Origin: Perlabentimonas sp046542995 | GTDB lineage: Bacteria; Bacteroidota; Bacteroidia; Bacteroidales; Tenuifilaceae | Direction: 5' to 3' | NCBI GenBank assembly: GCA_046542995.1 | Contig: JBKHAH010000001.1 | Coordinates: forward strand, 1-64,000 | Length of the DNA: 64,000 bases | Part shown: positions 32,617 to 42,020 of the stretch, in pieces | Layout of the letters: each line of letters starts with the position of its first letter | Numbering within the stretch: the stretch's first letter is position 1 | The notes under the pieces: generated by a model | Database searches by the model: none | The model's input: only the letters and a program-made list of their open reading frames with translations | What the model was told of the DNA's origin: nothing | Made by a program: the position numbers and the translations under genes

Positions 32617-34083
32617 ATGAAAACAAGAAATATAATTATATCAATATTTTTAACGCTAAGTTTAGTGTTGGGGGCATGCAGCGATTTTCTCGACATTAAA
32701 CCTGAAGATGTGATGCTCAAGGAAGAGGCTCTAACAAATGAAGAGGATGTTCGCATGTTACTTAACTCAACATATACCGTTCTCTTTAGCGGAAATTTCC
32801 TTGGAGGCAGAGCACAGATAATTTCTGAGCTTCTTACTGACAATATCCTTGGATCTGAACTTGATGGCGACTGGTTCGTAATTTACAATCGTGCAACTTC
32901 AATATTTGAAGGAATTGTTGGCGGAATATACGGCGAACCATACATTTCAATTTACCGAGCAAATAATGTGTTAGAAAACCTTGATCTTGTAGAGGATGAG
33001 AACGCTCGTAGTATTATTGAGGGCGAAGCAAGATTTGTAAGAGCCCTAGCACATTTTGAAACCGTAAGGCTGTTTGCTCAACCCTATGGTTACACCCCGG
33101 ATAACAGCCATCTGGGAATTCCAATTAAAACCCAATCAGCTCCTGCCGGAGCAAATAGAGCAACAGTTAACGATGTGTATGAGTTTTTGATTGCAGAACT
33201 TGAGGATGCGGAAGAGCTCCTCCCTGACAATACCGACTCTGATTACGATCCACATGGTGCGTACCCTACAAAATGGGCTGCTAAAGCGTTACTAGCTAGA
33301 ATTTACTTTCAAATGAATGATTTTACCAACGCATTCCTATACGCAAATGATGTTATTGAGAATGGCCCGGCAGAATTTAGCAACGAACTTGATGAATTTG
33401 AAATTGAAGGAGAGGATGAGGACGTAACATTGCCCAAAGAATATATGGATAGATACTCCCAAATGGGTTCCAATGAGGCTGTATTTAAATCCGTAACCAT
33501 TACTACAAATCAGGATGGTGAAACAATCAATGTGAATCGTGGTGGAGAATTCTCAGGTATCATGCGATCTGATAATAATGTTCCATTTATTAAAATGACA
33601 CAAAACGCCTACACCTACGGAACATCTGACCCTGCTGATTTAAGAAGCTTGGCATGGTATAAAGAGATGGACGGTTTTAATGTTAGCACAAAGTTTAATG
33701 GTTCAGATTATTTAAGTGTACCTGTAATAACGATTACTGAGCTAAAACTCATAAGAGCTGAATCGGCTGCTGAGGAAGGGAGCAATATTACCATTGCACA
33801 GAACGATATTCAGGATATTTTTGACAGAGCATACGGTGAAGGCAATAGGGTTGCCCCCTCTACTGCTAATGCATTAATTCAGGAATCGCGCAAGCAGCGT
33901 AGGCTCGAATTTATTTTTGAGGGGCACCTTGGTCAGGACTTAAAACGCATTGGTGCGCTAGGACGTGAGGATGTTATTATTAGGGATGCTCCCTGGGATT
34001 GCCCCGGAGCTGTTCTTCAGTTCCCACAGGCAGAAATTGCGAACAACCCTGATTTTACTCCTAATCCAGAAGGCGGATGTTAA
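32617..34083 (+). CDS. SusD/RagB-family surface glycan-binding lipoprotein
   Basis: The 488-residue protein has a lipoprotein signal (LVLGAC, Cys21, followed by SDFLD, an acidic surface-export-type run) and the SusD tetratricopeptide fold: FVRALAHFETVRLFAQPYG, KWAAKALLARIYFQMNDF and the C-terminal RKQRRLEFIFEGHLGQDLKR. It caps the SusC transporter and hands it malto-oligosaccharides on the cell surface. It follows susC by 18 bp. Confidence 0.95.
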   Translation: MKTRNIIISIFLTLSLVLGACSDFLDIKPEDVMLKEEALTNEEDVRMLLNSTYTVLFSGNFLGGRAQIISELLTDNILGSELDGDWFVIYNRATSIFEGIVGGIYGEPYISIYRANNVLENLDLVEDENARSIIEGEARFVRALAHFETVRLFAQPYGYTPDNSHLGIPIKTQSAPAGANRATVNDVYEFLIAELEDAEELLPDNTDSDYDPHGAYPTKWAAKALLARIYFQMNDFTNAFLYANDVIENGPAEFSNELDEFEIEGEDEDVTLPKEYMDRYSQMGSNEAVFKSVTITTNQDGETINVNRGGEFSGIMRSDNNVPFIKMTQNAYTYGTSDPADLRSLAWYKEMDGFNVSTKFNGSDYLSVPVITITELKLIRAESAAEEGSNITIAQNDIQDIFDRAYGEGNRVAPSTANALIQESRKQRRLEFIFEGHLGQDLKRIGALGREDVIIRDAPWDCPGAVLQFPQAEIANNPDFTPNPEGGC

Positions 34084-34107
34084 TTTAAAATATAATACTT
34101 GATTACT

Positions 34108-34665
34108 ATGAAAAGATTTTTAATTCTAACAATATCAATAGTATTCACTGGACTAATAATCTCATGCGAACCTGAAGAGATAACGCCAGTGGGCGAGCCC
34201 ATGGATAAGATTGAACTTATGACCGGAACATGGCATGTTACCAACGTAACTCAGGTAGATGTAGATGCAGCCCTTAGTGGTTATCCCCTTTACGCCAGGG
34301 AGCTGGATATTACAAATATTCTTCCAAACAACCCATTTACAGATATATCAATTAATCTTGAGAATGACATGACTTTCTCAATTGAAAAGGGAAGCGCCTT
34401 TGTAAACTGGCCAACTAGCGGTAACTGGGAATTAGACTATATGAATCATCCTTCAAATCTTCTACTCACAAACAATGAAGATACTTTAAAACTAGCTTTC
34501 TCTAACTTATCAGAGCTTGTTATGAACCCCGCAACACTTGTTTTGAGCAATACTAAACAAATGATAATAAGTGATGAGGAGGATGAGACCGGTGATAATG
34601 ATGAGGTAATTAAAGAAGAACTCAAAGACATTATTATCTATAAATATAAAATTATTAAGCAGTAG
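34108..34665 (+). CDS. Lipocalin-like lipoprotein of unknown function in the sus operon
   Basis: Starting at the ATG at 34108 (the in-frame TTG at 34099 adds only three residues), the 185-residue protein has a signal ending IISC (Cys20) followed by EPEE, suggesting the cell surface. The body GTWHVTNVTQVDVD... GNWELDYMNHPSNLLLT is typical of the lipocalin-like proteins (DUF5004-type) often found in Bacteroidota glycan loci. An acidic run DEEDETGDNDE sits near residue 155. Its role is unknown; the place between susD and susE-like genes suggests a glycan-binding or scaffolding part. Confidence 0.65.
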   Translation: MKRFLILTISIVFTGLIISCEPEEITPVGEPMDKIELMTGTWHVTNVTQVDVDAALSGYPLYARELDITNILPNNPFTDISINLENDMTFSIEKGSAFVNWPTSGNWELDYMNHPSNLLLTNNEDTLKLAFSNLSELVMNPATLVLSNTKQMIISDEEDETGDNDEVIKEELKDIIIYKYKIIKQ

Positions 34666-34684
34666 CGTAAATAATATTTGTAGC

Positions 34685-35533
34685 ATGAAAAGAATACTAA
34701 TAACATTTATTGCAGTAGCTTTTGGATTCTCGGGATTTGGACAGGTTTGCGACGGTTTAATTGTAACTACCAGCCCAGCAGAACCTACTGCTAATGACGA
34801 GATAACATTAACCGTAGAGTTTACTTGCTCTGAGTTCGATCAATGGGGAGAGGAGGATATATACCTTTGGGTATGGGCCGAAGGGTTAGAAGATCCGGTT
34901 GGCCTACCAAATATGTTCCCCGATCAGGATGACGTAGAGCCAACCAATGGACTTGGAGATGAGGCTTGGAAGAACTCTAACCCCTACCTCCAGATGGAGA
35001 AGATTGGAGATAAAACTTACCAGTACGTTTTTACACCAACAGTTATGTTTGATAGAAACCCCAGCGATTTAGAATATATGGGATTCCTATGTAAACCTAA
35101 GGATGGTGGTGGATACGGTGACCCTGACATGAAAACAGAGGATCAGGAAATTGAGTTTAAATCCCTCGAATTTCTGGAGAAACTGGGAAGAACTTTTCCT
35201 GGCACAGTCTCTGCCAACGATTTTGTAACCATCTATTTTAACCAGGGATTATCAAACGATCCTGCCGTTAGCACATACAACGGAGATTTATGGATTACAA
35301 TAACTCCCTACGTTAAGAACACACCAGCTGGCAATGCGGTTACATTTCCAACAAAAACTCAACCTAGAGGTAATTTTACCGAGTACTTTGTAACCATTAT
35401 TCCTAACGAGCATCTTGACCTATCCAATCTTCAGGATGATGAGGAAATAACGGAAATAATATACTATTTCCACAATGAGTTGGAAACCTTTAAGAGCGAG
35501 GAATTCGATAAAGATTTTGTTAAAGTGAAGTAA
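34685..35533 (+). CDS. Secreted protein with the N-terminal domain of the operon's amylase
   Basis: The 282-residue protein has a signal peptide ending about GFGQ (residue 20) and no lipobox. Its first half resembles the N-terminal domain of the T9SS amylase encoded at 39070: SP..PT.NDE at 30-39 matches the same motif at residues 27-36 there, and IGDKTYQYVFTPTVMF matches IGEDLYEMSISPSIL. The second half (SLEFLEKLGRTFPGTVSANDFVTIYFNQGL) looks like another beta domain. It may be a secreted binding or scaffold protein of the starch system. No T9SS sorting domain is seen; I do not recognise a named family with certainty. Confidence 0.7.
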   Translation: MKRILITFIAVAFGFSGFGQVCDGLIVTTSPAEPTANDEITLTVEFTCSEFDQWGEEDIYLWVWAEGLEDPVGLPNMFPDQDDVEPTNGLGDEAWKNSNPYLQMEKIGDKTYQYVFTPTVMFDRNPSDLEYMGFLCKPKDGGGYGDPDMKTEDQEIEFKSLEFLEKLGRTFPGTVSANDFVTIYFNQGLSNDPAVSTYNGDLWITITPYVKNTPAGNAVTFPTKTQPRGNFTEYFVTIIPNEHLDLSNLQDDEEITEIIYYFHNELETFKSEEFDKDFVKVK

Positions 35534-35545
35534 AACCAGAACATC

Positions 35546-36955
35546 ATGAAAAGAATTGCATACATACTAGCATTGGTTTTTACGATATCGTTGTTTTATA
35601 ATTGTGAAGACAAAACGCATGATTTCGATATCCTGGGTGAAGCTATAGGTACTTTTACCTTATCTAATCCCGCAAACAATGCAATAATTTACCTTAACTC
35701 GGGAACACCCAACCAAACCATAAAGTTTGAATGGTCGGAGGCTGCTCCCGGAATTGATTCTCCAATATCTTACACTTTCGAAATATTTGATGAGGAAGAA
35801 TCCACAATCTACTCATCATCAACAGGAAACGATGGGGCTAACAATTTTTACGAATTAACCCATAGCGAAGTGGAGAACATTCTTCAGGATAATGGTGTTA
35901 GTTCAGGAGAGATTGAAACATTAATCTGGCACGCAAAAGCTTCTAATGGCGATATGGTTAAGGAAACTACTCCATACAACATTTCCATTAAACGATTTGC
36001 TGAGGGAATTGAAGACTTCAGTTTACAGCTACCTTCCAATAGATCAGTTGTATCGCTTGACACAACCTTTATTGAGGATAGAAAAGATTTGGTATTCTCA
36101 TGGACCGCAATACAAACAGTTGATGCGGATTCCGACCCCGAGGTTAAAATCCTGTTCGATAGCGAGTCGGGTAATTTCTCAAATCCAATTTATGAGCATT
36201 CAACAAACGTGTCTAAAACTGAGGAAAGTATTGATCTTTCAACCTTCTATAGTGAATTTGTTGAGGAGGGACATAAGCTAACCGGTATAAAATGGACCGT
36301 TGAGGCAAAATACGATGAGTTGCTAGTACAAGCACCTTACAATACAATAGCGCTTGACACTAATAACATTGCTGATCAGCTGTACCTATTCGGTTCAGGT
36401 ACTTATAGCGGATCTGAAGTAATAGATGCACTACCTATGTACAAAATTCCATCAACAGGTGGTTTCATGGCTAATACTTATCTAACTAGTGGAGATCTTT
36501 TCTTTGCATACGCTCAAAACTCTGGAGCCACTTTAAAATTAAATGAGGATGACCAGCTACTTGATTTCACTGGCGTAACTTTTCCCATCGATCATTCAGA
36601 TGCTATGAATCTAATTACCATTGATCCTGACACCAGGGAGGTGGAGATTGTTCCTACTGAACTGGGAATATTTGGAAACGCCACACCCAACGGAGGCACA
36701 CAAACCAATCTTGATGAAATTGCTCCATATACATGGCAATCGGACATAAATCTAATTGCCGATAGCTGGTTTTATGTAAGGCTTAATGGGAATGGAAATT
36801 TTATATATAGTCGTAATCCTGATACTGATGAGGTTCAGTTTGGACGCACTTCAGATGACCAATTCCGTACCGATGGGCTTGAGGATGGTTTATACACCAT
36901 AACGATCAATTTAACTCATGGAGATTATTCTTACTCAATAGAACCCGTTGAATAA
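35546..36955 (+). CDS. SusE/SusF-like starch-binding lipoprotein
   Basis: The 469-residue protein has a lipoprotein signal (SLFYNC, Cys20) with EDKTHD after it, an acidic surface-export run. It contains two SusE-type Ig-like domains at about 35-150 and 157-270 (FTLSNPANNAIIYL, FSLQLPSNRSVVSL), then a C-terminal starch-binding-like region with LYLFGSGTYSG and aromatic-rich WQSDINLIADSWFYVRLN. SusE/F proteins bind starch on the cell surface but are not enzymes. Gap of 12 bp to the previous gene. Confidence 0.85.
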   Translation: MKRIAYILALVFTISLFYNCEDKTHDFDILGEAIGTFTLSNPANNAIIYLNSGTPNQTIKFEWSEAAPGIDSPISYTFEIFDEEESTIYSSSTGNDGANNFYELTHSEVENILQDNGVSSGEIETLIWHAKASNGDMVKETTPYNISIKRFAEGIEDFSLQLPSNRSVVSLDTTFIEDRKDLVFSWTAIQTVDADSDPEVKILFDSESGNFSNPIYEHSTNVSKTEESIDLSTFYSEFVEEGHKLTGIKWTVEAKYDELLVQAPYNTIALDTNNIADQLYLFGSGTYSGSEVIDALPMYKIPSTGGFMANTYLTSGDLFFAYAQNSGATLKLNEDDQLLDFTGVTFPIDHSDAMNLITIDPDTREVEIVPTELGIFGNATPNGGTQTNLDEIAPYTWQSDINLIADSWFYVRLNGNGNFIYSRNPDTDEVQFGRTSDDQFRTDGLEDGLYTITINLTHGDYSYSIEPVE

Positions 36956-36995
36956 CTAATAACTAACCCAATGTTTAACTAAAATCAAAGTAAAA

Positions 36996-38972
36996 ATGAA
37001 AAGAACTTTACAATTACTAGTTGGGATTATGCTAATGGCATTTAGCACTTCCCTTATTGCCCAAACCACGGTAACGTTTACCATTTACGATTTGGGAGAA
37101 CAGCATGAAGAGGTTTACATTAAAGGTTCGTTTAACGAATGGACAAACACCCTTATGGATGAGATAGATCCTGGAGTTTGGCGTTTCACTTTCACTGGTA
37201 TTCCAGAGGGTAGTTACGAATGGGGCGCAGTTAACCAGGACGATGGCTGGCTTATTTCTGGAGATAATAGAACCTTTGAAGTAACAGCAGAAGGTAACGT
37301 TGTTGGTCAGGTAGCTTACTACATTGCTGCTCCCGGCGATATTGACGTTACTTTTAACATTGATATGAACGAAGAGATTGATGCAGGTAACTTCTTGGTT
37401 GGTACTGATGTTTTAGAAATTGTTGGTGGTGTAAACGGATGGCCTGGTGAACTTGTTCCTGAAGAATGGCAACCAACTGATGATAATGCCGATGGTATAT
37501 ACACTTTAACTACACCGGCTGTTTATAACGAGGGCGAGGTGCTTGAGTTTAAGTTCAGGTTAAATGGTGACTGGGATACCAACGAGTTCCCTGGCCCACA
37601 GCCTAACAGAACCTACAAGGTACGTGCTGAGAACAATATTTACGATGCCGTTTACGGTACCTACATGTTTGACCCCGATTACATGGAGGATTTTAACGAT
37701 ATTGAACCTGCCGACCCTGATGAGGAAGAGCCTGTAGTTTACAGTCCACCAGCAAGCTGGGTAGTGCTTGATGAGGATGGCGATGGTTACAGCTGGGAAT
37801 TCAGAATGACAGCTGAAGAAGACGGATACCCAATTTCTCACTCAGCCATAGAAGAAGAAGGTGGCGGCTACATAGCATTAACCCCTGATAACTGGCTAAT
37901 CACTCCTCCTGTTAATTTATTGGGATACGAAGAGGCGGAAGAAATTTTAGTGAAGTTTAAAGTTGCCGCTTCAGCAAGTACTGCAGCATACACCGAGGAA
38001 AAATACAAGGTGGTACTAGCGGAAGAAAACACCGTTGATCCAGCAGATTTCACAAACGAACTTTGGGTTGAGACCCTTGGTGAAGAGGCTGGGGAATACA
38101 ATTACCTTGAGAGAGAGATAGATATAACCGCTCATGCAGGCAACCAGATTCGTATTGCATTTGTACACTTTGACTGTACAGACATGGATCGCCTATCTAT
38201 TGAGGATGTTGAGGTTGTTGCCAGCTTTGGCGATCCTGTAACCTACACCGTGTCATTTGATGTAGAAGACCAGGAGGCAACTGAGATTACTGATGCCAGC
38301 ATTATGCTACACGACTATATGTACGCTCCAGGCCATTATGATATTGAAGGAATGGTTGAGAATACATATAACTACTCAGTTCATAAGTACGGATATGATG
38401 TTACAGAAGGGAATGTTGAGGTTTCGGATGCTACTGCAACTGAAGGTGTTGTATCTGTAAGCACAGTTCTAACCGCTCTTCCAGATTACACTGTTACATT
38501 CACTGTTACAGACGATGAGAGCAACCCTGTTGAAGGCGCAACCATTACCATTGGACAAATGGAAGAAGTTACTGATACTGATGGTATCGCCACTTTCAGC
38601 CTAGTTGATGGTGAGTATGGTTACCTTGTAAGCATTGAAGGTTACGACCCAGCAACCGGTGATGTCATTGTTGAAGGTGCAGATACTAGCGTAGATGTTG
38701 AACTAGTAACTGCCACTAGCGTTGGCACGGAGAGCATTAATACCATCGCTCTATATCCAAACCCAGCAACCGAATACTTTAATGTTGCAAGCACTAACCA
38801 AATTCGCAGCATTAGGGTAATCAATGTTACTGGACAAGAGGTTATTAACATCAGCAATGTTAATGCAGCCAAGCACACTGTTAACACCTCTGAACTTAAT
38901 AACGGAATTTACATTGTATCAGTTACTGATATCAATGGATTTACCAAAAGCAGTCGCATTGTTAAAAGATAG
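36996..38972 (+). CDS. Non-catalytic T9SS-secreted protein with glycogen-binding-like and choice-of-anchor domains
   Basis: The 658-residue protein has a signal peptide (cut near LIAQ, residue 23). An AMPK/CBM48-like glycan-binding domain (24-110, VYIKGSFNEWTNTLMDEIDPGVW) is followed by a second similar domain (about 118-225), a choice-of-anchor J domain (about 251-410, PPASWVVLDEDGDGYSW, LITPPVNL), two carboxypeptidase-regulatory-like domains (about 415-565) and a C-terminal T9SS sorting domain (YPNPATEYFNV... SSRIVKR, from about 583). No hydrolase residues are seen. It should be exported by T9SS to the surface or medium and act as a starch-binding accessory protein in front of the amylase gene. 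Confidence 0.8.
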   Translation: MKRTLQLLVGIMLMAFSTSLIAQTTVTFTIYDLGEQHEEVYIKGSFNEWTNTLMDEIDPGVWRFTFTGIPEGSYEWGAVNQDDGWLISGDNRTFEVTAEGNVVGQVAYYIAAPGDIDVTFNIDMNEEIDAGNFLVGTDVLEIVGGVNGWPGELVPEEWQPTDDNADGIYTLTTPAVYNEGEVLEFKFRLNGDWDTNEFPGPQPNRTYKVRAENNIYDAVYGTYMFDPDYMEDFNDIEPADPDEEEPVVYSPPASWVVLDEDGDGYSWEFRMTAEEDGYPISHSAIEEEGGGYIALTPDNWLITPPVNLLGYEEAEEILVKFKVAASASTAAYTEEKYKVVLAEENTVDPADFTNELWVETLGEEAGEYNYLEREIDITAHAGNQIRIAFVHFDCTDMDRLSIEDVEVVASFGDPVTYTVSFDVEDQEATEITDASIMLHDYMYAPGHYDIEGMVENTYNYSVHKYGYDVTEGNVEVSDATATEGVVSVSTVLTALPDYTVTFTVTDDESNPVEGATITIGQMEEVTDTDGIATFSLVDGEYGYLVSIEGYDPATGDVIVEGADTSVDVELVTATSVGTESINTIALYPNPATEYFNVASTNQIRSIRVINVTGQEVINISNVNAAKHTVNTSELNNGIYIVSVTDINGFTKSSRIVKR

Positions 38973-38985
38973 ATAATAGCTATTT

Positions 38986-39035
38986 AAAACCCCGATCCCG
39001 ATGCCCGGTTATCTCGGGTTGGGTATCGGGGTTTT
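38986..39035 (+). terminator. Strong terminator between the T9SS binding protein and the amylase
   Basis: AAAACCCCGAT (38986-38996) and ATCGGGGTTTT (39025-39035) form a perfect 11-bp stem, with an inner CCCGA/TCGGG stem, and the right arm ends in a T run. A read-through frame starting at 39001 lies inside it and is not coding. Confidence 0.75.
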
Positions 39036-39069
39036 ATTTTCAACAAAAATATACAGTAAATTTTTCAAG

Positions 39070-41907
39070 ATGAGTAATTTATACAGAATAATCATATCAT
39101 TATTTTTTGCTATAACCTGGCAGACAGGGTTTAGCCAAATAACATCCTCTCCTCTTTTACCCACCGTAAACGACGAGGTGGTTATCACCTTTGATGCTAC
39201 TCAGGGTGATGGCGGTCTGGCCGGTTACACAGGGAATGTGTACGCCCACACAGGAGTTATTGTTGAGGGTGATTCAAATTGGCAGTATGTTATTGGCGAA
39301 TGGGATGATTTGGATGACAAGCCCCAACTCACAGAAATTGGAGAAGACCTTTACGAGATGTCCATCTCGCCCAGCATACTAGATTTTTATGGAATACCAT
39401 CGGGTGAGGTTGTAGAAAAATTGTGTTTCGTTTTCAGAGGCGAAGAGACAACAAGCACTCCCCAATCCGAAGATCTATTTATTGATGTTGTTCAGGATGG
39501 ACTAACAGTAAGCATTAACTCACCAGAATCAAACGCACCCTTTTACGAACATGGCGAAACCATAAACATTTCTGCAACAGCAAATAGTTCAGACGAACTT
39601 ACGCTATATATAAACGATACAGAAATTACCTCAACTACCGAGGCGCAAATTAATTTTGATTACCAGACAGAGAGCTACGGCAAGCAATGGATAAAAGCAG
39701 TAGCATCCTACGAGACCGATACCGCCGAGGATTCGGTTTATTTTTACGTACGTAACGATGTGCCAACAGCCGAACTACCAGAAGGATTAGACCCCGGTGT
39801 TAACTATACTGGTTCCGACGAGGTAACCCTTGTGCTTCACGACCCACCCGCACTCAAAGAGTTCGTTTTTGCCATAGGTGATTTTAGCAACTGGGAGGTT
39901 GATGATGACTACTACATGAATCGCACTCCTGATGGAGAATTCTATTGGCTTACAATTACAGATCTTGACCCTGATCAGGAATACATTTACCAGTTTTGGA
40001 TTGATGGAGAAATTAAGCTTGCAGATCCCTATACCGAGAAGATTAGTGACCCATGGAACGACCATTATATTAGTGAAACAAACTATCCGAATCTAATTGA
40101 CTACCCTGATGGTAAAACAACAGGAATCGCTTCAACTTTTTTAATAAATTCGGAAGAGTATGAATGGGAGGTAACAGATTTCACTCCACCTCCAGCTGAA
40201 GAACTAATTATTTATGAGCTACACATCAGGGATTTTGTTGAGGACGATTTCATTGGATCAGTAACAGAAAAATTAGACTACCTTGAAAAGCTAGGCGTTA
40301 ATGCCATTGAGCTTATGCCCATTAATGAGTTTGAGGGGAACGATAGCTGGGGATATAACCCAAGCTTTTACTTTGCCCCTGATAAAGCTTACGGAACAAA
40401 GAACGATTACAAAGCGTTTATTGATGAGTGCCACAAGCGAGGAATAGCGGTAATACTTGACATTGTGCTAAACCACTCGTTCAACCTATCACCTTTCGCT
40501 CAAATGTATTATGATGAGGAAGCAGGAGAATATGGCAAGCCAAGCCCTGATAACCCTTGGTTCCTTGTTGATTGTCCGCATGAGCCCTGGTGCTGGGGCA
40601 ATACTTTTGACCAGGATAGCCCACATACTCATAGCCTTTTTAATAGTATTACCGAACATTGGTTAACAGAGTATAAATTTGATGGATTCCGTTTCGACTT
40701 TACAAAAGGATTTACTAATGTCCAAACGGCAAACCAAGGGAGCGACTACGATGCAGCACGTATTGCTAACCTCAAACGCATTGCCGATCATGTTTGGGAT
40801 GTTAATTCAAATGCACATGTAATCCTCGAGCATTTTACAGCAAATGATGAGGAGAAAGAATTAGCAGAATACGGCATGCTACTTTGGGGAAACATGAACC
40901 ACTCCTATAATGAGGCCAGTATGGGATGGATTGGCGACCTCAACGATGATTCAAATTTTGAATGGGTATCATATAAGCAACGCGGATGGACAGTTCCACA
41001 TGTTGTTGGATATATGGAAAGTCACGATGAGGAAAGGTTGATGTTTAAGAACCTTGAATACGGTAACAGCTCAAATTCAAACCACAATGTGAAAGATTTA
41101 GAAATTGCACTTGATCGACAGAAACTTGTTGGAGCATTCTTCTTCACTATTCCCGGTCCAAAAATGATTTGGCAGTTTGGTGAGCTGGGTTACGATTATA
41201 GTATTAACCATTGCCCTGATGGCAATATTGACCTAGATTGTCGTACAGCCAGAAAACCAGTTAGGTGGGATTACTATGAAGATTCAGACCGTAATGAACT
41301 ATTCAGAATATGGGCGGAGCTGATAGCACTTCGAAATGATTTGCCAGTTTTTAAAACCGACGACTTTTCACTTTCACTAGAGGGCGATGGCAAGGTAATT
41401 AATCTGTATCACGATGAAATGGATATGGTAATTGTAGGTAATTTTGATGTAATGGAAGTATCTGTAAATGCTAATTTCTCAAGTACAGGCACTTGGTATG
41501 AGTACTTCTCACAAACAGAAGTTACTATTGACGAAGAAAACCAAAGCTTTACCCTGCAACCAGGGGAATACAGAATTTATTCTAATGAGTTTATTAATAG
41601 GGAAAATTACATTGTGGATGCTCCTTTAACTTATCCTGACTACTCACAAGGTATGGGCATAAAAGCTTGGCCAAACCCAACCTCAGGAAACCTTTCAATA
41701 GCCATTGAATCAGCAGAAGAGCAAAATATTAACATACGTATTGCTGATATAAACGGCCGAATTATCTCATCCGTATTTCAAGGAAAAATCTCAGCAGGAG
41801 AAGAAATGTTTCAGTGGAGCAAACCAGAAAAAATAAGCGCAGGTGTCTATTTCCTTTTACTAAATGGAGATTTTGGCAAAATGGTAGAGAGAATAGTTGT
41901 TTACTAA
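39070..41907 (+). CDS. T9SS-secreted GH13 alpha-amylase
   Basis: The start at 39070 (945 residues) gives a clean signal peptide cut near residue 23 (GFSQ); an earlier ATG at 39001 would translate the upstream terminator. Domain order: an N-terminal domain shared with the protein at 34685 (24-140), an Ig-like domain (about 145-230), an early-set/CBM48-like domain (about 240-365), a GH13 barrel (about 375-750) and a C-terminal T9SS sorting domain (AWPNPTSGNLSI... MVERIVVY, from about 863). Catalytic residues: D543 (FDGFRFDFTKGF), E587 (ILEHFT) and D653 (ESHDEERL). It should cleave starch outside the cell, giving oligosaccharides for SusC/SusD. Confidence 0.93.
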   Translation: MSNLYRIIISLFFAITWQTGFSQITSSPLLPTVNDEVVITFDATQGDGGLAGYTGNVYAHTGVIVEGDSNWQYVIGEWDDLDDKPQLTEIGEDLYEMSISPSILDFYGIPSGEVVEKLCFVFRGEETTSTPQSEDLFIDVVQDGLTVSINSPESNAPFYEHGETINISATANSSDELTLYINDTEITSTTEAQINFDYQTESYGKQWIKAVASYETDTAEDSVYFYVRNDVPTAELPEGLDPGVNYTGSDEVTLVLHDPPALKEFVFAIGDFSNWEVDDDYYMNRTPDGEFYWLTITDLDPDQEYIYQFWIDGEIKLADPYTEKISDPWNDHYISETNYPNLIDYPDGKTTGIASTFLINSEEYEWEVTDFTPPPAEELIIYELHIRDFVEDDFIGSVTEKLDYLEKLGVNAIELMPINEFEGNDSWGYNPSFYFAPDKAYGTKNDYKAFIDECHKRGIAVILDIVLNHSFNLSPFAQMYYDEEAGEYGKPSPDNPWFLVDCPHEPWCWGNTFDQDSPHTHSLFNSITEHWLTEYKFDGFRFDFTKGFTNVQTANQGSDYDAARIANLKRIADHVWDVNSNAHVILEHFTANDEEKELAEYGMLLWGNMNHSYNEASMGWIGDLNDDSNFEWVSYKQRGWTVPHVVGYMESHDEERLMFKNLEYGNSSNSNHNVKDLEIALDRQKLVGAFFFTIPGPKMIWQFGELGYDYSINHCPDGNIDLDCRTARKPVRWDYYEDSDRNELFRIWAELIALRNDLPVFKTDDFSLSLEGDGKVINLYHDEMDMVIVGNFDVMEVSVNANFSSTGTWYEYFSQTEVTIDEENQSFTLQPGEYRIYSNEFINRENYIVDAPLTYPDYSQGMGIKAWPNPTSGNLSIAIESAEEQNINIRIADINGRIISSVFQGKISAGEEMFQWSKPEKISAGVYFLLLNGDFGKMVERIVVY

Positions 41908-41929
41908 GCCATAATTAAAAAAACAAACC

Positions 41930-41964
41930 AAACCGAATGGATGCTTTTCCCATTCGGTTTTTTT
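41930..41964 (+). terminator. Intrinsic terminator after the amylase gene
   Basis: AAACCGAATGG (41930-41940) and CCATTCGGTTT (41950-41960) form a perfect 11-bp stem with a 9-nt loop and a T run. It ends the sus operon. Confidence 0.8.
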
Positions 41965-42020
41965 ACGCTCATACATTAAATTCCGCTATATTCGCATAAT
42001 TATTCATATTAACAAAACCA

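Noticed and set aside
39001..39069. N-terminal extension of the amylase from ATG at 39001
   Set aside because: The bases form a strong terminator hairpin, and the internal ATG at 39070 begins a standard signal peptide.
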